From Exobasidium rhododendri (taxonomy: Eukaryota; Basidiomycota; Exobasidiomycetes; Exobasidiales; Exobasidiaceae), in NCBI GenBank assembly GCA_026210745.1, contig CP110632.1, positions 1,797,001 to 1,861,000 of the forward strand: a stretch of DNA of 64,000 nucleotides. The letters run 5' to 3'. A model generated the notes under the pieces. It was given only the letters and a program-made list of their open reading frames with translations, searched no databases and had not been told where the DNA came from. Position 1 is the stretch's first letter. Each line of letters starts with the position of its first letter. Position numbers and translations under genes: made by a program. Below, one piece after another: positions 41,066 to 53,953 of this stretch.

Positions 41066-42923
41066 ATGCCGTCACAGTCGATCCCGTCGGTTTTTCGGCA
41101 GTCGAGAACCAACATCGACACTGCACCGCGTAATCAACGTCCAAGATCGCTGGCTGAATTGAGTGAAATGGCAACAAGTGGAGCGAATCGATCCAGCCTT
41201 GTAGTGGAGCCGAGTGTACCGATTGCGAGATATCTAGTCGGCTCTGAGACACTGACAAGGCAGGCCAAGATGTGTCTAGAAGAAGGAAGAACAGACGAAG
41301 CTTTCATTGCTCTTGTGAAGAATTGTAAGCTCTTGATTGAAGTCTTACCGAATCAACACCCCGGCTACAGACAACTAGATGCTGAAACGAGAAAGGACAT
41401 CAAGGTGAAAAGTCAGTGGAATCTGGATCAATTGAGTCATGTCAAGGTGAAGATCGTGGATAGATTCGAAGCATGGAGGCGGGAGAATCCCAATGTACCT
41501 CTCTCTGGCGATGCTACTCGTACTGATTTGCAAGAGAAAGAGAGGATGCGGGCGGAGATGCTGCGTCCAGTCCCCGGCATCGGCGAGATGGTAACACCCA
41601 GACAGAGAGCGCCTTTCGCTTCTTCTTCATCATCACCACACGCCAATGGTGGAGCAGCTTTAGACTACGTCAAACCAGATCGTAGTAGCGAGTTCGGGTT
41701 TGATGTGAGGAGCATCCTCGGTCATAACAACGGAGGGTCAAGCTCAGTCCGCTCAGTCCAGTGAGTAGTGAGCGAGCTTTCTCGGAGGAGGAGGAAGCTT
41801 GAGGGCACTGAAGGGTGTAATTTCCCCTCTTAGCAGCCAAGCTACCCCGCCAGCTCCCAACAATATGCCGTCTGCACAGATCAGCTACCCCTCTCTCAGA
41901 CCAGCGAACAGTATACGAATGAACCCCCACCAAGTATCACAAGGATTCGCACCAAAGAGCGAGCAGACGTTTCAATACTATCAGATGGAGGCACCTTTAC
42001 CTTCTCTTCATGGGTCAGGACCTGCATTTCCTACTGCGCAAACATTCAATACGCCCCATAGACAGCTACCTTTCTCTTCACCCTCACAGCCAAACTCACT
42101 TCAATTTCCATACCCAAACCTACACAGCACCAGCAGCACTATCAAACAGTCGAATGCAGCGCCTTCATCGGCTGGCTCTGTAGAGAGAGAGGCTTCCTAT
42201 CTGCTGCAATCCATCGGCAATACTTCAAATCGCTCTAGTAGGATGATGATGAATAGCATCCGAGGCACTACCACTGAAGGAGGAGAACGACTTCGGAGTC
42301 TCATCTTACCTTCATCACTGATCAGCAGATTTGTTTCTATCGCTGAGCAAAATACGAGGGCAAATGTCGAGACTTGTGGGATGCTGATGGGTACGATCGA
42401 CTCAAACATGCTGCAGGTCAGTCACTTACTCATTCCGAAGCAAACGGCCTCGAGTGATCGTTGCGATACAGAAGACGAGGAAGGAATCTGGAGGTTCATG
42501 GACAGTAAGGGGCTGGTCACACTCGGCTGGTGTCACACCCACCCACAGCAGTACGTTCGCCTGACACTTGAACAAGGAGAATGATCCCTCTACTCACTCC
42601 TTTCCTTTCCCATCTTTTTCGACATCTGCAGGAGCTGCTTTATGAGCAGTCTTGACCTTCACACCCACTCTGCTTACCAAGCTACCTTGCCCGAAGCGAT
42701 CGCCATCGTCTGTGCCCCCAACGATACACCGTCGTTTGGTCTATTCCGATTGACTTCACCTTTTGGGTTACAGACAATCCTAAAGTGTCGACAACCTGGC
42801 TTGTTTCATCCTCACGTCACCAACACGGGAAGACAGATAGAGGCCATCTACACAGATGCTGTGAATGGACATGTCATCTTAGCAGATGCGCCCCTGGCAA
42901 TCACCGACTTGAGGCGAAGGTGA
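41066..42923 (+). CDS. sst2: AMSH-type JAMM deubiquitinase (Sst2-like)
   Basis: Three exons (41066-41760, 41834-42550, 42632-42923) give 567 residues. AMSH enzymes cut Lys63 ubiquitin chains at endosomes in contact with ESCRT. An N-terminal helical USP8-dimer-like domain ('RQAKMCLEEGRTDEAFIAL', 'VLPNQHPGY') is followed by about 220 Pro/Ser/Gln-rich residues. The C-terminal MPN+ domain has the zinc/catalytic elements: Glu in 'ANVETCGMLMG', and the JAMM core 'HTHPQQSCFMSSLDLHTH' made by the exon 2-3 joint, then 'YQATLPEAIAIVCAP' and 'FRLTSPFGL'. The AMSH-specific Cys/His ligands are plausible in the C-terminal part ('CRQPGLFHPH'). Exon 2 begins at a tandem TAGCAG acceptor, so a 566-residue isoform is possible. 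Confidence 0.94.
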
Positions 42924-43193
42924 CGGATTAGACACAGACCGTATCAGTGCAGTCAATGTCCCTGTGGAATGACACGCCGAAGATCGTCGTCATGGCCCGG
43001 TGTAAGTTACAGAGAGATACTCGCTCTCGACAAGGGCAGAGACCTCAAAATGAGACATATTTTTACAAGAGTGACGGAGTAGATTACATAGGTAAGAGTA
43101 GGGTATGGTGTTATATGCAGGATGGATAGAGTGTAACGCCGGTGTAGAAGGGTGAAACAGAGGGTCTACGATGTAAGAGAAGGGGAAAAATTA
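42924..43193. other. Convergent 3' flanks of AMSH-like gene and DUF262 paralogue A
   Basis: 270 bp of UTR-like sequence between converging stop codons; the short ORF at 42947-43129 has no features. Confidence 0.45.
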
Positions 43194-44894
43194 TCATGAC
43201 AAGTAGTCGGCTCTCGACCGTACTGCTGCAATCTCATCTGTTCTTGGCTGCCATTCGTCGTCTTCACTGTCTACCTCCCTTGCTCTCTTCGAGGTGGTAG
43301 CATCTGTCGATGGTGCGTCTGTGTTCGTTCCTTCCTTGAGCCAAGCCGGATATTTCGCTTCCATTTCTCGAATGTAGGTTCGCAGTGTCTTCTCGACCCT
43401 TGTATTTAGCATAAGGTCGGAATGCTCTCCTCTTCCTCGCTGCATCATTCCCTGTATAATCTTGGAAAGCTGCTCATTGTTTGCTCTTGGGAAAACAAAG
43501 CATATGTACGCTGCAAAGAGAAATTCGATTGGTGCCATTGGTTTCGCGGCTCTTCGAGGGAGACGAAGTGGTAAGAGGGGAAGATTGTTCGCATCGTCGT
43601 TTGCTAAGTTCGTGAACTTTGCTAGGGTTGTGATGATCGTTGACCTTTGTTGAGCAGTAGGAGGCGCGAGATCCTTGCTCTGTGCGTAGAAAGCGTGGTA
43701 TGAGATGTCTTGGTGAGCGTGTCACACCCGCGGTATTAGCATTCACATCCTACACACTCACATTAAGGAAGCTGGTCATGACTTTTGAGTGCGGGACAAA
43801 GCTTCTGTCCTTGCTGTGCAGGATCAGGAGACTTATCATACCGAGGTACATGAAGTCCTTGCCTCGAGCCATCTTGATGACATGTCTCAGGTTCATCTTG
43901 TCGTTTTCGACAAATCGCTTGTTCAGTTCTCGGAAAAAGTCCGGCCAAGGACCCAGATTGGCTGAGACCTATACAAAGGAGGAGGAAGTGAATTGGTGAG
44001 GAGAAAATGTTGAGTGAGAATTGTGATGCTGCTCCTCATTGTGGAGGAGAGAGAATTGGTACTCACCTTTTCTGCTGGCGTGAGAGTGACGCCCATCTGG
44101 ACTCTCTGGAACATGTCTCTCTCAAGCTCTTCGGTGAGGTCGCGATATTCGACGCAATTGATCTGAATTTGGGAGAATCGATCTCGCTGTTTCTCAGTCA
44201 GGCCATACCTCTTTAATCTACGGGGAGGGAGGCAGCAGGGTATAGTAAGACGGCGGCATTGCGTCAACCCGGTACAACAGCTACATCCACTCACCTGCTC
44301 GGCTTGAACCAGAACGCTTTATTGGAATGCGGCTCTCGAATGGGGATCTCGTTGCGCATGAACGCATATATCGAAGAGAGACGCTGCAGGCAAGACAGCA
44401 ATCAGTAAAATCCCCCCTTGAACAATTCTCACTTCATTCACGAGTCTACCCAACTTCTCTACCATACTCACCTGCTTTCCATCCACACAGATCCTCGTTT
44501 CCTCCATATCACCTTCACTGTCTTTATTGACATGTATGGAAAAGAGTATTGGTGGAACATAGCAATTTCGAAAGATGCTGTCGATTACTGCCGATTGTTT
44601 CGACGTTGTCCAAACCACTCCACGTTGATATTCAGGTTCTAGATCGACCTGATTCTTATCGATCATCTGTGTGAGAGCTTCGCAGGAATACCGAACTGGC
44701 GTAGGAGGAGACAAGACATCACCGAACTTTAGCATGTTGACATTCACCTTTTGTCGTAGAGGTACGTCGTCGTCTGCCTCCTCTTCGTCTTCATCGTCGT
44801 CTTCGTACTCTTCATCCGAGTTGAAAAACAGTTCCTCTTCCTCTGTTTCCTTCTTTGCCTCCCTCTTGACAGCTGCCATATCAACGTCTCTCAT
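43194..44894 (-). CDS. DUF262 (GmrSD-N) domain protein, paralogue A
   Basis: Five exons (44894-44472, 44383-44295, 44217-44067, 43968-43762, 43679-43194) give 451 residues. The N-terminus is acidic with a 'EEELFFNSDEEYED' stretch. The core has the two signatures of DUF262: 'LEPEYQRGVVWTTSKQS' (about residue 85-100) and 'ICVDGKQRLSSI' (about 135-147), a ParB/sulfiredoxin-like fold used by prokaryotic GmrSD, BrxU and SspE defence nucleases as an NTP-dependent module. The region after it ('QIQINCVEYRDL', 'GKDFMYLGMISLLIL', 'APIEFLFAAYICFVFPRA') is helical and I recognise no HNH nuclease. Function in fungi is unknown. Its sister gene lies 371 bp away with matching intron positions. Confidence 0.85.
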
Positions 44895-45265
44895 GTCAAG
44901 AGCCGTCTCAGAAGTGCAGACTGTTTGTCGACTGTGGCCAGAGAGAGAGCGGCGGTAGGAGGCGTGAGAAGGGTACGTACGTATCTGTGTGATCTGATGA
45001 GAGGACAAGCGCAAGTAACACATCCACCAATCTGCGCGCTAGACGCGAGACCGCACAATAAGATTTTACACACCACACACCCTGACGTGACCGCGTTGTT
45101 GGAAGCAATTATTGTTCCGACATGAACTTAAAATGAGGTGGGCGATTAGTGTCATTGATGGGTCAATTTACAGTATAGTACAAGATGGGATAAGGAATCA
45201 GGGTATGGACCATGTGCAAGTATAAGTAGGGGCTCTAGTGTGTGTGCGTGTGTGTTCGCTTCTGT
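44895..45265. promoter_or_regulatory. Spacer between the two DUF262 paralogues
   Basis: 371 bp upstream of paralogue A and downstream of paralogue B (both minus strand). It holds a GTGTGTGTGCGTGTGTGT run at 45238-45255 and an in-frame upstream ATG at 45023 for paralogue A. No sign of residual duplicated coding sequence. Confidence 0.45.
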
Positions 45266-46797
45266 CTACTCCAGTCTGCGGCGACTCTGACTTGCAAGAG
45301 ACGGCTCGTACTCATCGTCTTCGTCGTCGCGAGCCCTCCTCCCTCCTGACGCCATCAGCGAGGGGTATTGATTCTCCAATCTCAAGATGAAATCTCGTAT
45401 CGTCGCCTCATTCTTTGCATTGATCATAACGTCCTTGTGCTCGCGTCGTACTTCTGCTCTCAGCTCACCAAACATGCTGGACAGCTGCGAATCACTCGCT
45501 TTCGGGAATCGCATGCACAAGTAGATAGTGAAGAGAAATTCCATGGGTGCTAGCGGTCTCCTGTGGTTGTTGACTTTGACAACGATCAGGTTCTTGTCAT
45601 ATGGCCTTGTGTTCGCCAACGCTGTCCATCTTGTAAGGCCGTCGATAATATCCTTTCTCTGCTGGGCGGAAGGAGCCGATCCGAGCTGGAATGAAGAGCA
45701 GCGTCAGTATGTACACGGGGTAGATCCTGTGTGGCTTCCCTCACCTCGTAAAGCTCATGCAACTTTTGAGCGGAGGGCGTGTATTTACGCTCTTCTCTGT
45801 TCAGGTAGAGGAGGCAAATGTACCCTAGGAACAGAAAGTCTTTTCCTCGATCAAGTTTGAGGATGCTCTTAGCATAGTAATCTCTATGAGGGTCGATAAA
45901 GCGCTTGATGAGTTCCCTGCTGAAGTCCGTCCATGGGCCCTTCTTTGCGGCAAGCTGTTGAGATGGGCGGGTGGATGAGTCTCTCGATATGCAAGACACA
46001 GTGCTCATAGGCAAGCACGACTCACCTTTTCACCCTGTGACAGTTGCATGCCCAGTTGCACCCGTTGAAACATCTCGTGTTCGGTATCGTCGTTGAGCTC
46101 ATTGTATTCGACGCAATTAATCTGTATCTGTGCAAACGCATCTCGCTTCGATTGACTCAAGCATCTCAGATGTCTAGGTAGCAAGGAAAGGTGAAGAGAG
46201 GCAAGGTCAGACTTTGTCAAAGTCTAGCACAAAAAATACCGATCTGCTCACTTTGGCGATGATTTGTAGTAAAAGGCACGATTCGTTCTCGGTTCGTAGA
46301 TCGGTATCTCGTTCCGCATGAACTTCGCAATAGAGGTGAGACGCTAAAGAAAGGCTGGCAGGATCAGTCGCCCGTCTCAACAACGCAGCAAGCAGAGAAT
46401 CCTAGCTCACCTGTTTCCCGTCGATACAGACTCGGACTTCCTCCAGTTCCCCGTCTTCATTTCGAACGCTTCGCAGAGAAAAGAGCACCGGAGGAACGTA
46501 CCAATTACGATAGATACTGTCGAGCAGAGCAGATTGTTTCTTATCACTCCATACGACATCACGCTGATATTCTGCTTCCAGGTCAATCTTGCCAGACTTT
46601 ATCCAGGCCAGCAGGGAACTACACGAGTACGTTGTCGCTCTTGGAGGGGTCAATCGATCACCAAAATTGATCTGATTGCTACTCGTCACAGCAAGTTCGT
46701 CCTCTGATTCATCCTCGTCACCCGCCTCAAAGAAGAGATCATCCTCGGCCTCGAGTTCCTCCTCTTCTTCCGCCTTGACGCCGTTGATGAGGACCAT
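45266..46797 (-). CDS. DUF262 (GmrSD-N) domain protein, paralogue B
   Basis: Five exons (46797-46411, 46343-46252, 46173-46026, 45954-45745, 45685-45266) give 418 residues. It shares paralogue A's plan: acidic start with 'DDLFFEAGDEDESEDE', then 'LEAEYQRDVVWSDKKQSALL', 'CIDGKQRLTSIAKFMRNEI', 'QIQINCVEYNEL', 'GKDFLFLGYICLLYLN', 'APMEFLFTIYLCMRFPKA' and an 'RRARDDEDDEYEP' tail matching A's 'KRAREVDSEDDEWQP'. All four introns fall at equivalent sites with the same phases (0, 2, 0, 0). By eye the domains are roughly half identical, so the duplication is not recent. Both keep the Gln/Arg of the YQR and DGKQR motifs, suggesting that the pocket is functional in both. Confidence 0.85.
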
Positions 46798-47611
46798 GGA
46801 TCGCTCGATCAAATTACGGCAAAATACTGCATTGCGCGCGCGCGTGTGCGTACGAGATGGAGGAGACAGGCCCGTCAACATCTTCGCGCGACGACATCAC
46901 TGCGCGCATTCCTCCTATCACTCACGGCTGCTCGAAGAGTGCTGCAGAATAACACAAGTATAGATATGATGGAGGCTTCCTCTGGATTGGTGACTAAGCT
47001 GATCAACCAGAAAAGAAGTAGTCAGTGGAAAGGAAAGTGGACAGGTGGGTGACTAGTTGGCTAACTAGCTGGTTGACTGACTGGCTGGCTTGCTGTGAGG
47101 GGTGAAGAAAAATTTGAAATCTTGGGGGGATGTTTTTACACTTTTTGGAAGATGATTATCTTGAAAGGAGGGGCCTGCCTAATATATCACATCAGGACAG
47201 AAAAGGGAAAATTTGATCCTTCTCTTCACCAGGCACTTTAGCAGTGTGTGTCCAACTCACGAGGCCCAGGTCTGGCTGAATCAGTGTCCTGCTCAGCCCA
47301 GCCTTATCTGATTTTTTTCTCTCAAGCATTTTACTATAAACATAAAACATTACTGTGCGTTTCTTAGTAAGCGAACGCCGACACGTGTTAGCACTCACAA
47401 AGTCAACAAGCTGTAATCGGATAGCGGACTTGAGAAAGCGGGGGTGAGCGGCGAAGAAGATCCTCTCGACAGTCCTGAAAATAATAAATAATAAGGAGAC
47501 AAAAATCGAGGCCAGTAGAAGAGCGGCACACACTCCAATCGATCGACATCGATCTTCTCTTCCTCCCTCATTTCCGCCCTTTGCACTCGCAAGTCTCTGT
47601 AGATCCCAGCG
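46798..47611. promoter_or_regulatory. Divergent region between DUF262 paralogue B and LYS12
   Basis: 814 bp. Includes a GCGCGCGCG patch at 46833-46842, the tetranucleotide-like tract at 47049-47092, and a minus-strand open stretch (47395-47635) with a hydrophobic N-terminus that may or may not be a gene. No GCN4-type TGACTC site was found upstream of LYS12 by eye. Confidence 0.4.
47049..47092 (+). repeat. Imperfect CTGG/CTGA tetranucleotide tract
   Basis: A run of degenerate units (CTGG, TTGA, CTGA, CTGG, CTGG, CTTG) preceded by an inverted ACTAGTTGGCTAACTAG-like element. Confidence 0.6.
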
Positions 47612-48826
47612 ATGACGAACACGGCAGCCAAGATCATGGCGACGGCCAGCAAGGCACTGCGATTGGGTATGATTCCGGCCGATGGGATTGGTCGAGAAGT
47701 GCTCCCTTGCGCCGCCCGTGTTCTTCAAGCGACGCCTGGAGCGCCCAAGATTGAATTCGTCAACCTGTTGGCCGGTTTTGAACACTTTCAAAAGCACGGC
47801 ACAGCACTTCCAGAGGAGACCGTTAGAGCTCTGAAGGAAGACTGTGATGGTGCCATGTTTGGAAGCGTGAGCAGTCCGTCTCACAAGGTAGAAGGATATT
47901 CGAGTCCGATTGTGAAACTTCGCAAAGAGTTGGATCTGTATGCAAACATTCGACCAGTCGTGGGAGTGAGCGGCACGAAGGATGACGACAAGATGATCGA
48001 TGCAGTCATTGTACGAGAGAACACGGAATGTCTATACATCAAATCAGAGACGATTGAAAACGGTCCCGATGGTCAAATCGCAAGGGCTATTCGACAGATT
48101 ACAGAGAAGGCGTCGACTCGAATTGGAAAGAAAGCTTTCGAAGTAGCGTTGGCAAGAGAGAACCTGCGAGAGAAGGCAGGATTAACAGCAAGGGGAAAGG
48201 CAAAGGTCACCGTCTGTCATAAGTCAAACGTTCTTTCGGTGACTGATGGGCTATTCAGGACTTCAGTCCGGGCAGTGTACGAGAAGGATCAGGTTTCAGC
48301 CGGTGGACCAGGTCGCTATCAAGGAATCACGATGGACGAACAGCTAGTCGACTCGATGGTGTATCGATTGTTCAGGGAACCTCACGTCTTCGATGTTGTC
48401 GTGGCACCCAACTTGTACGGAGACATCATTTCAGACGGGGCTGCTGCGTTGGTGGGTTCGCTGGGTGTCGTCAGCAGTGTGAATGCAGGTGATACGTTCT
48501 TCATGGGCGAGCCAGTCCATGGATCAGCGCCTGATATCGCCGGAAAGAACATGGCGAACCCGATTGCTTCAATCCGATCGGCTGCACTCCTCCTCGAGTA
48601 CATGGTGAGTGTTGATTGGGGGAGTACGTTCCTTTCTCTACAATAGAACTGACTGACCTCTCCTCTCTCTTCCTTTTCTTTGCAGGGCTATTCTGAGCCA
48701 GCTCTGAAGATCTACCAGGCAGTCGACGAGGTCATTCGAGCTGGAAAGGCACTCACACCCGACTTGTACGGCACTGCAACCACGATCGAGTGTCAAGACG
48801 CCATCATCAAAGCCCTGACAAAGTGA
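47612..48826 (+). CDS. LYS12: Homoisocitrate dehydrogenase (lysine biosynthesis)
   Basis: Two exons (47612-48604, 48686-48826) give 377 residues. This beta-decarboxylating dehydrogenase converts homoisocitrate to 2-ketoadipate in the fungal aminoadipate pathway. Diagnostic for HICDH rather than IDH or IPMDH is 'HKVEGYSSPIVKLRKELDLY', matching the substrate helix of yeast Lys12. Other blocks are 'LGMIPADGIGREVLP', 'VIVRENTECLYIK', 'VCHKSNVLSVTDGLF', 'VVAPNLYGDIISDGAAALVG' with metal Asp residues, and 'GSAPDIAGKNMANP'. A second ATG at 47636 would shorten the start by eight residues; a mitochondrial presequence is not strong. Strong conservation makes this assignment secure. Confidence 0.95.
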
Positions 48827-48941
48827 TGCGTGTCCACTATAGACGACGACCAGTTGCAATATAATGTTACAGCGAGAGAACTAAAAGTACACTTGAGCAA
48901 CGAGGTACTACAATCGAAGGAGGGAGGAAGAAATGATTCCA

Positions 48942-51071
48942 TCACAGATTACTCTTTAGATGCTCCAGCACTCTCTCTAAGCGCGAGTCCAGCTTCCAAT
49001 CAGTCCATCCGTTCTCATTGACAATGCCGCCCTTCCCATTTTGTCTCCTTTCCTGACTATCCACCCTTGCTCCAAATTTCTCCTCTATTCGCCGCCATTG
49101 AGAGAGAACCCACTTGGCATCGTCGTTGCTCGTGCGTCGTAAGGCAGTCAATATGTTGAACAGCTGTTGAGTCGTCGGTGCTTTGCAGGAGCCTCCCAAT
49201 ACATACTCAGGGTCGCTCAAGGTGAGAACAGAGTTCCACACGTTCGCAAACGCATCATCCTTTTCCACCAACCATTCATCAGAGGCAACCTCTGCCTTCG
49301 TTTTATTATTCATCGTCTTTTGCTTTCCTTCCTCGTGCAAATATGCCTCCTCAGCCTGCTTGCATGCCTCCGCTTGTAGGTCAAGAAAGCTCTCGAAGAT
49401 TTCGACGAGAACTTCAATTGTCCATTGATTCGATTCAGCGGCGTCAGCGTCGACAGACTCCCATCTGCATTTATCTGGCTCGTCAGGATCGAAGTGCACC
49501 ATGACCGATGGTATACTGTGCTTGCAAAAGCCACGAAAGATGGAGTCGTATGTGGCAATGGTAGCTTGGTAGGTAGGTGAGTCCATCTCACTTTGTTCCT
49601 TGTACCTCTTCACCTGTCCCTTTTCCATCAATCGTAGCCTCTCTCTTGTGTCTACGGGACTCTGAGTCATTTCATGCATGATAGCGAGTGCAAGGTGTAA
49701 TTCTCTCCGCCAAGCATACCCACGAATCAACAACTCGTATGTTCGCTGCGATGGTACAATGTTCGACGGTATTGATGTCCCATCTGCAGTGTGGCCCACT
49801 GGTGATGCGCTGCTGCCGAAAAGGGGCGACACTGGTATCGCAATCCCCTCGTTAGCTTGCATCCTTCTCTCCCATTCCATCTCCACCTGAAGCACATTTT
49901 CTCTCATCTTCTCGTACAGCCGTTGACAGTGACTGATGGAAGGCCAGTCCATCTGATCGTCGTCTTCGGTGGAATCGAATTGATCCGGTCCAAGTCGCAG
50001 GATGTACCACAAAACTTGATTGATGTGACTTACATGAAGCAGTCCTCGTTTTCGTATGAGATCTTGCAGGCTTTGCACCGGACCCCAAACATTGTTGGAT
50101 CGAGGCAGTATCGCACGCCAAGGTGTCAACTTCAACTCGAAAGAAAGCGCTGTTCCGTAAGATGCGGCATTTGGCTTGCATCGTGACGCCATCTGAGTCC
50201 AGACAGTGCTGAATATACGCAACAAAGTTTGCGGTAAATGCGATTCCTCGTCCTGCTCTTCCAATTCCATCTCTTCTACCATCCTACGAAACCCCGTCTG
50301 GGGGTTAAGGCTAGGATCGGCTGACAGATTGAGTTGAAGTTGATGGGGGAGTACACCAGACTCCAAGAATTTCTTCACTTTAGCACCTTCTTTCACCGAA
50401 GGCAGTAAACGAGCAATGAGAGTCAAGACTTGATTGTAGTAGTCACCTATCACATGGGCGGGTAAGCTTTCTACATTTCCGTGGTTGAGCGTATCGAGCA
50501 TGTGAATGGAATCCAGCAGATCGTCTCGAGAGGGTCTCCGCAGTGATTGAGCCCAGAGCTGCAGCCGACTGAGTGTCACTATACGTGATGAGAGAAGCAC
50601 AGTCCATGACTTGACGCTTGGGTGAGAGGCTACCTTTGCTCTTTTTTCATCTTCTGTCATAAAGACGCCCTCACGTACAAAGTGTTGCTCCAAGTGGTAT
50701 GTCACCCTCTCTCGTGTATTCGCCAGGCATCGCTCTATACCCTTGACAACTGCATCCAAGTCCATTTTTCGATCTTGTGTCATCTTGCTTTCAGATCTTG
50801 ATAGCACTATATGGAGCGTCTTTTCTACATCGCGCGCTTCTATCCAAGCATGCGGCTCTTGTAAGGGAGGAAATGGCGCCTGGATAGCATCATGTAGCTT
50901 GCTGAATAGCGACTCCGAAAGAGGGACTCGAGGCAGAGAGAGCTGGTGTTGCCATTCGATGATGGAGCTTGGTGTCTTGGACACTCGCGAGGAAGAGGCA
51001 ACGCTAGAAAAGCGCCTTGATAGTGATGGTCCCCAATTGGATCTGCCTAATGTTGTCGCCCCTACTCTCAT
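48942..51071 (-). CDS. Mitochondrial PPR-like protein
   Basis: A single exon of 709 residues. The first 35 residues ('MRVGATTLGRSNWGPSLSRR' and on) are Arg/Ser-rich with no acidic residues, a mitochondrial presequence. The body is helical. One segment, 'PSQRTYELLIRGYAWRRELHLA', reads as a pentatricopeptide repeat, and further degenerate repeats are likely ('PNAASYGTALSFELK', 'TIATYDSIFRGFCKHS'). A cluster near the C-terminus is charged. PPR proteins bind organellar RNA and support processing or translation; the specific target is unknown, and I cannot match it to a named yeast factor. It converges with LYS12, stop codons 115 bp apart. Confidence 0.7.
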   Translation of the reverse strand: MRVGATTLGRSNWGPSLSRRFSSVASSSRVSKTPSSIIEWQHQLSLPRVPLSESLFSKLHDAIQAPFPPLQEPHAWIEARDVEKTLHIVLSRSESKMTQDRKMDLDAVVKGIERCLANTRERVTYHLEQHFVREGVFMTEDEKRAKVASHPSVKSWTVLLSSRIVTLSRLQLWAQSLRRPSRDDLLDSIHMLDTLNHGNVESLPAHVIGDYYNQVLTLIARLLPSVKEGAKVKKFLESGVLPHQLQLNLSADPSLNPQTGFRRMVEEMELEEQDEESHLPQTLLRIFSTVWTQMASRCKPNAASYGTALSFELKLTPWRAILPRSNNVWGPVQSLQDLIRKRGLLHVSHINQVLWYILRLGPDQFDSTEDDDQMDWPSISHCQRLYEKMRENVLQVEMEWERRMQANEGIAIPVSPLFGSSASPVGHTADGTSIPSNIVPSQRTYELLIRGYAWRRELHLALAIMHEMTQSPVDTRERLRLMEKGQVKRYKEQSEMDSPTYQATIATYDSIFRGFCKHSIPSVMVHFDPDEPDKCRWESVDADAAESNQWTIEVLVEIFESFLDLQAEACKQAEEAYLHEEGKQKTMNNKTKAEVASDEWLVEKDDAFANVWNSVLTLSDPEYVLGGSCKAPTTQQLFNILTALRRTSNDDAKWVLSQWRRIEEKFGARVDSQERRQNGKGGIVNENGWTDWKLDSRLERVLEHLKSNL

Positions 51072-51569
51072 CCTCCGTCTGCCTGGTCCAGCAGATCAGG
51101 AGTACAGGGAGTGGAGAGAAGGCGGTAGGGATGAATTTTAGCATGATGGCCCATATACCAGCCCACCACCATCCTTCTAGAAATGCAAAAGTTGCCACAC
51201 GTGACAGCAGACATTCCCATCTTGGGGTGGATGCTCGCTCATGATACTTTCGTCTCAGAAACCAGCAATGCAAGGAGATATTTCACGGGGATCGTACCTC
51301 CACTGCTCTACCCTTTCCGTGACGAATTGATCACTCTCGCAGACCTATACATGCATGCAGAGCTGTGTAAGCACCTCAAGGTACCCAGACCTGGTTTCAG
51401 GCGCGGGTGTACAAATAGAAGATCAACACCAAATTTCCAAGTCGCGCTCCCGATTAATGATTGTGTGAATAAATAGAGTGCGCGGACCACTTGCGATTTG
51501 CATTTTTCTATTTCTCTCGTCTTGCACTCCCACCAATCCACAGTCATTTAGCAGCGACGATTGGATGAC
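51072..51569. promoter_or_regulatory. Divergent promoter of PPR-like gene and GCN5
   Basis: 498 bp. Two overlapping short ORFs (51004-51273 minus, 51183-51476 plus) run through it without family features. An ATG at 51565, five bases before and out of frame with the GCN5 start, could act as a tiny upstream start. Confidence 0.45.
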
Positions 51570-53737
<2,168 letters not shown>

Positions 53738-53953
53738 CGGCACTTAAACCCTTATAATTCCCCCCTCTATCGTCACCCTGTCCCCTCACATGGTCTCCTC
53801 CCCCACTGCCCCTTTTCTTCCCTCCATTATTCTGGGAAATATCTGTACATTAGGTAGATACATTGTAGCAAATTTATGATGATGCGATGCAAACGGAGTG
53901 CGTTCTAATTAATTTGGAGCATTTGGAAACGGTGCGTAATTCTTCTCCCCTCC
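53738..53953. other. Convergent 3' flanks of GCN5 and FUN30
   Basis: 216 bp; C/T-rich then AT-rich ('AATTTATGATGATG'), consistent with overlapping terminators of two converging genes. Confidence 0.5.

Noticed and set aside
51004-51476. Two overlapping ORFs between the PPR-like gene and GCN5
   Set aside because: They lie in a divergent promoter, partly antisense to or in another frame of the PPR-like start; the Trp-rich hydrophobic piece has no recognisable family.
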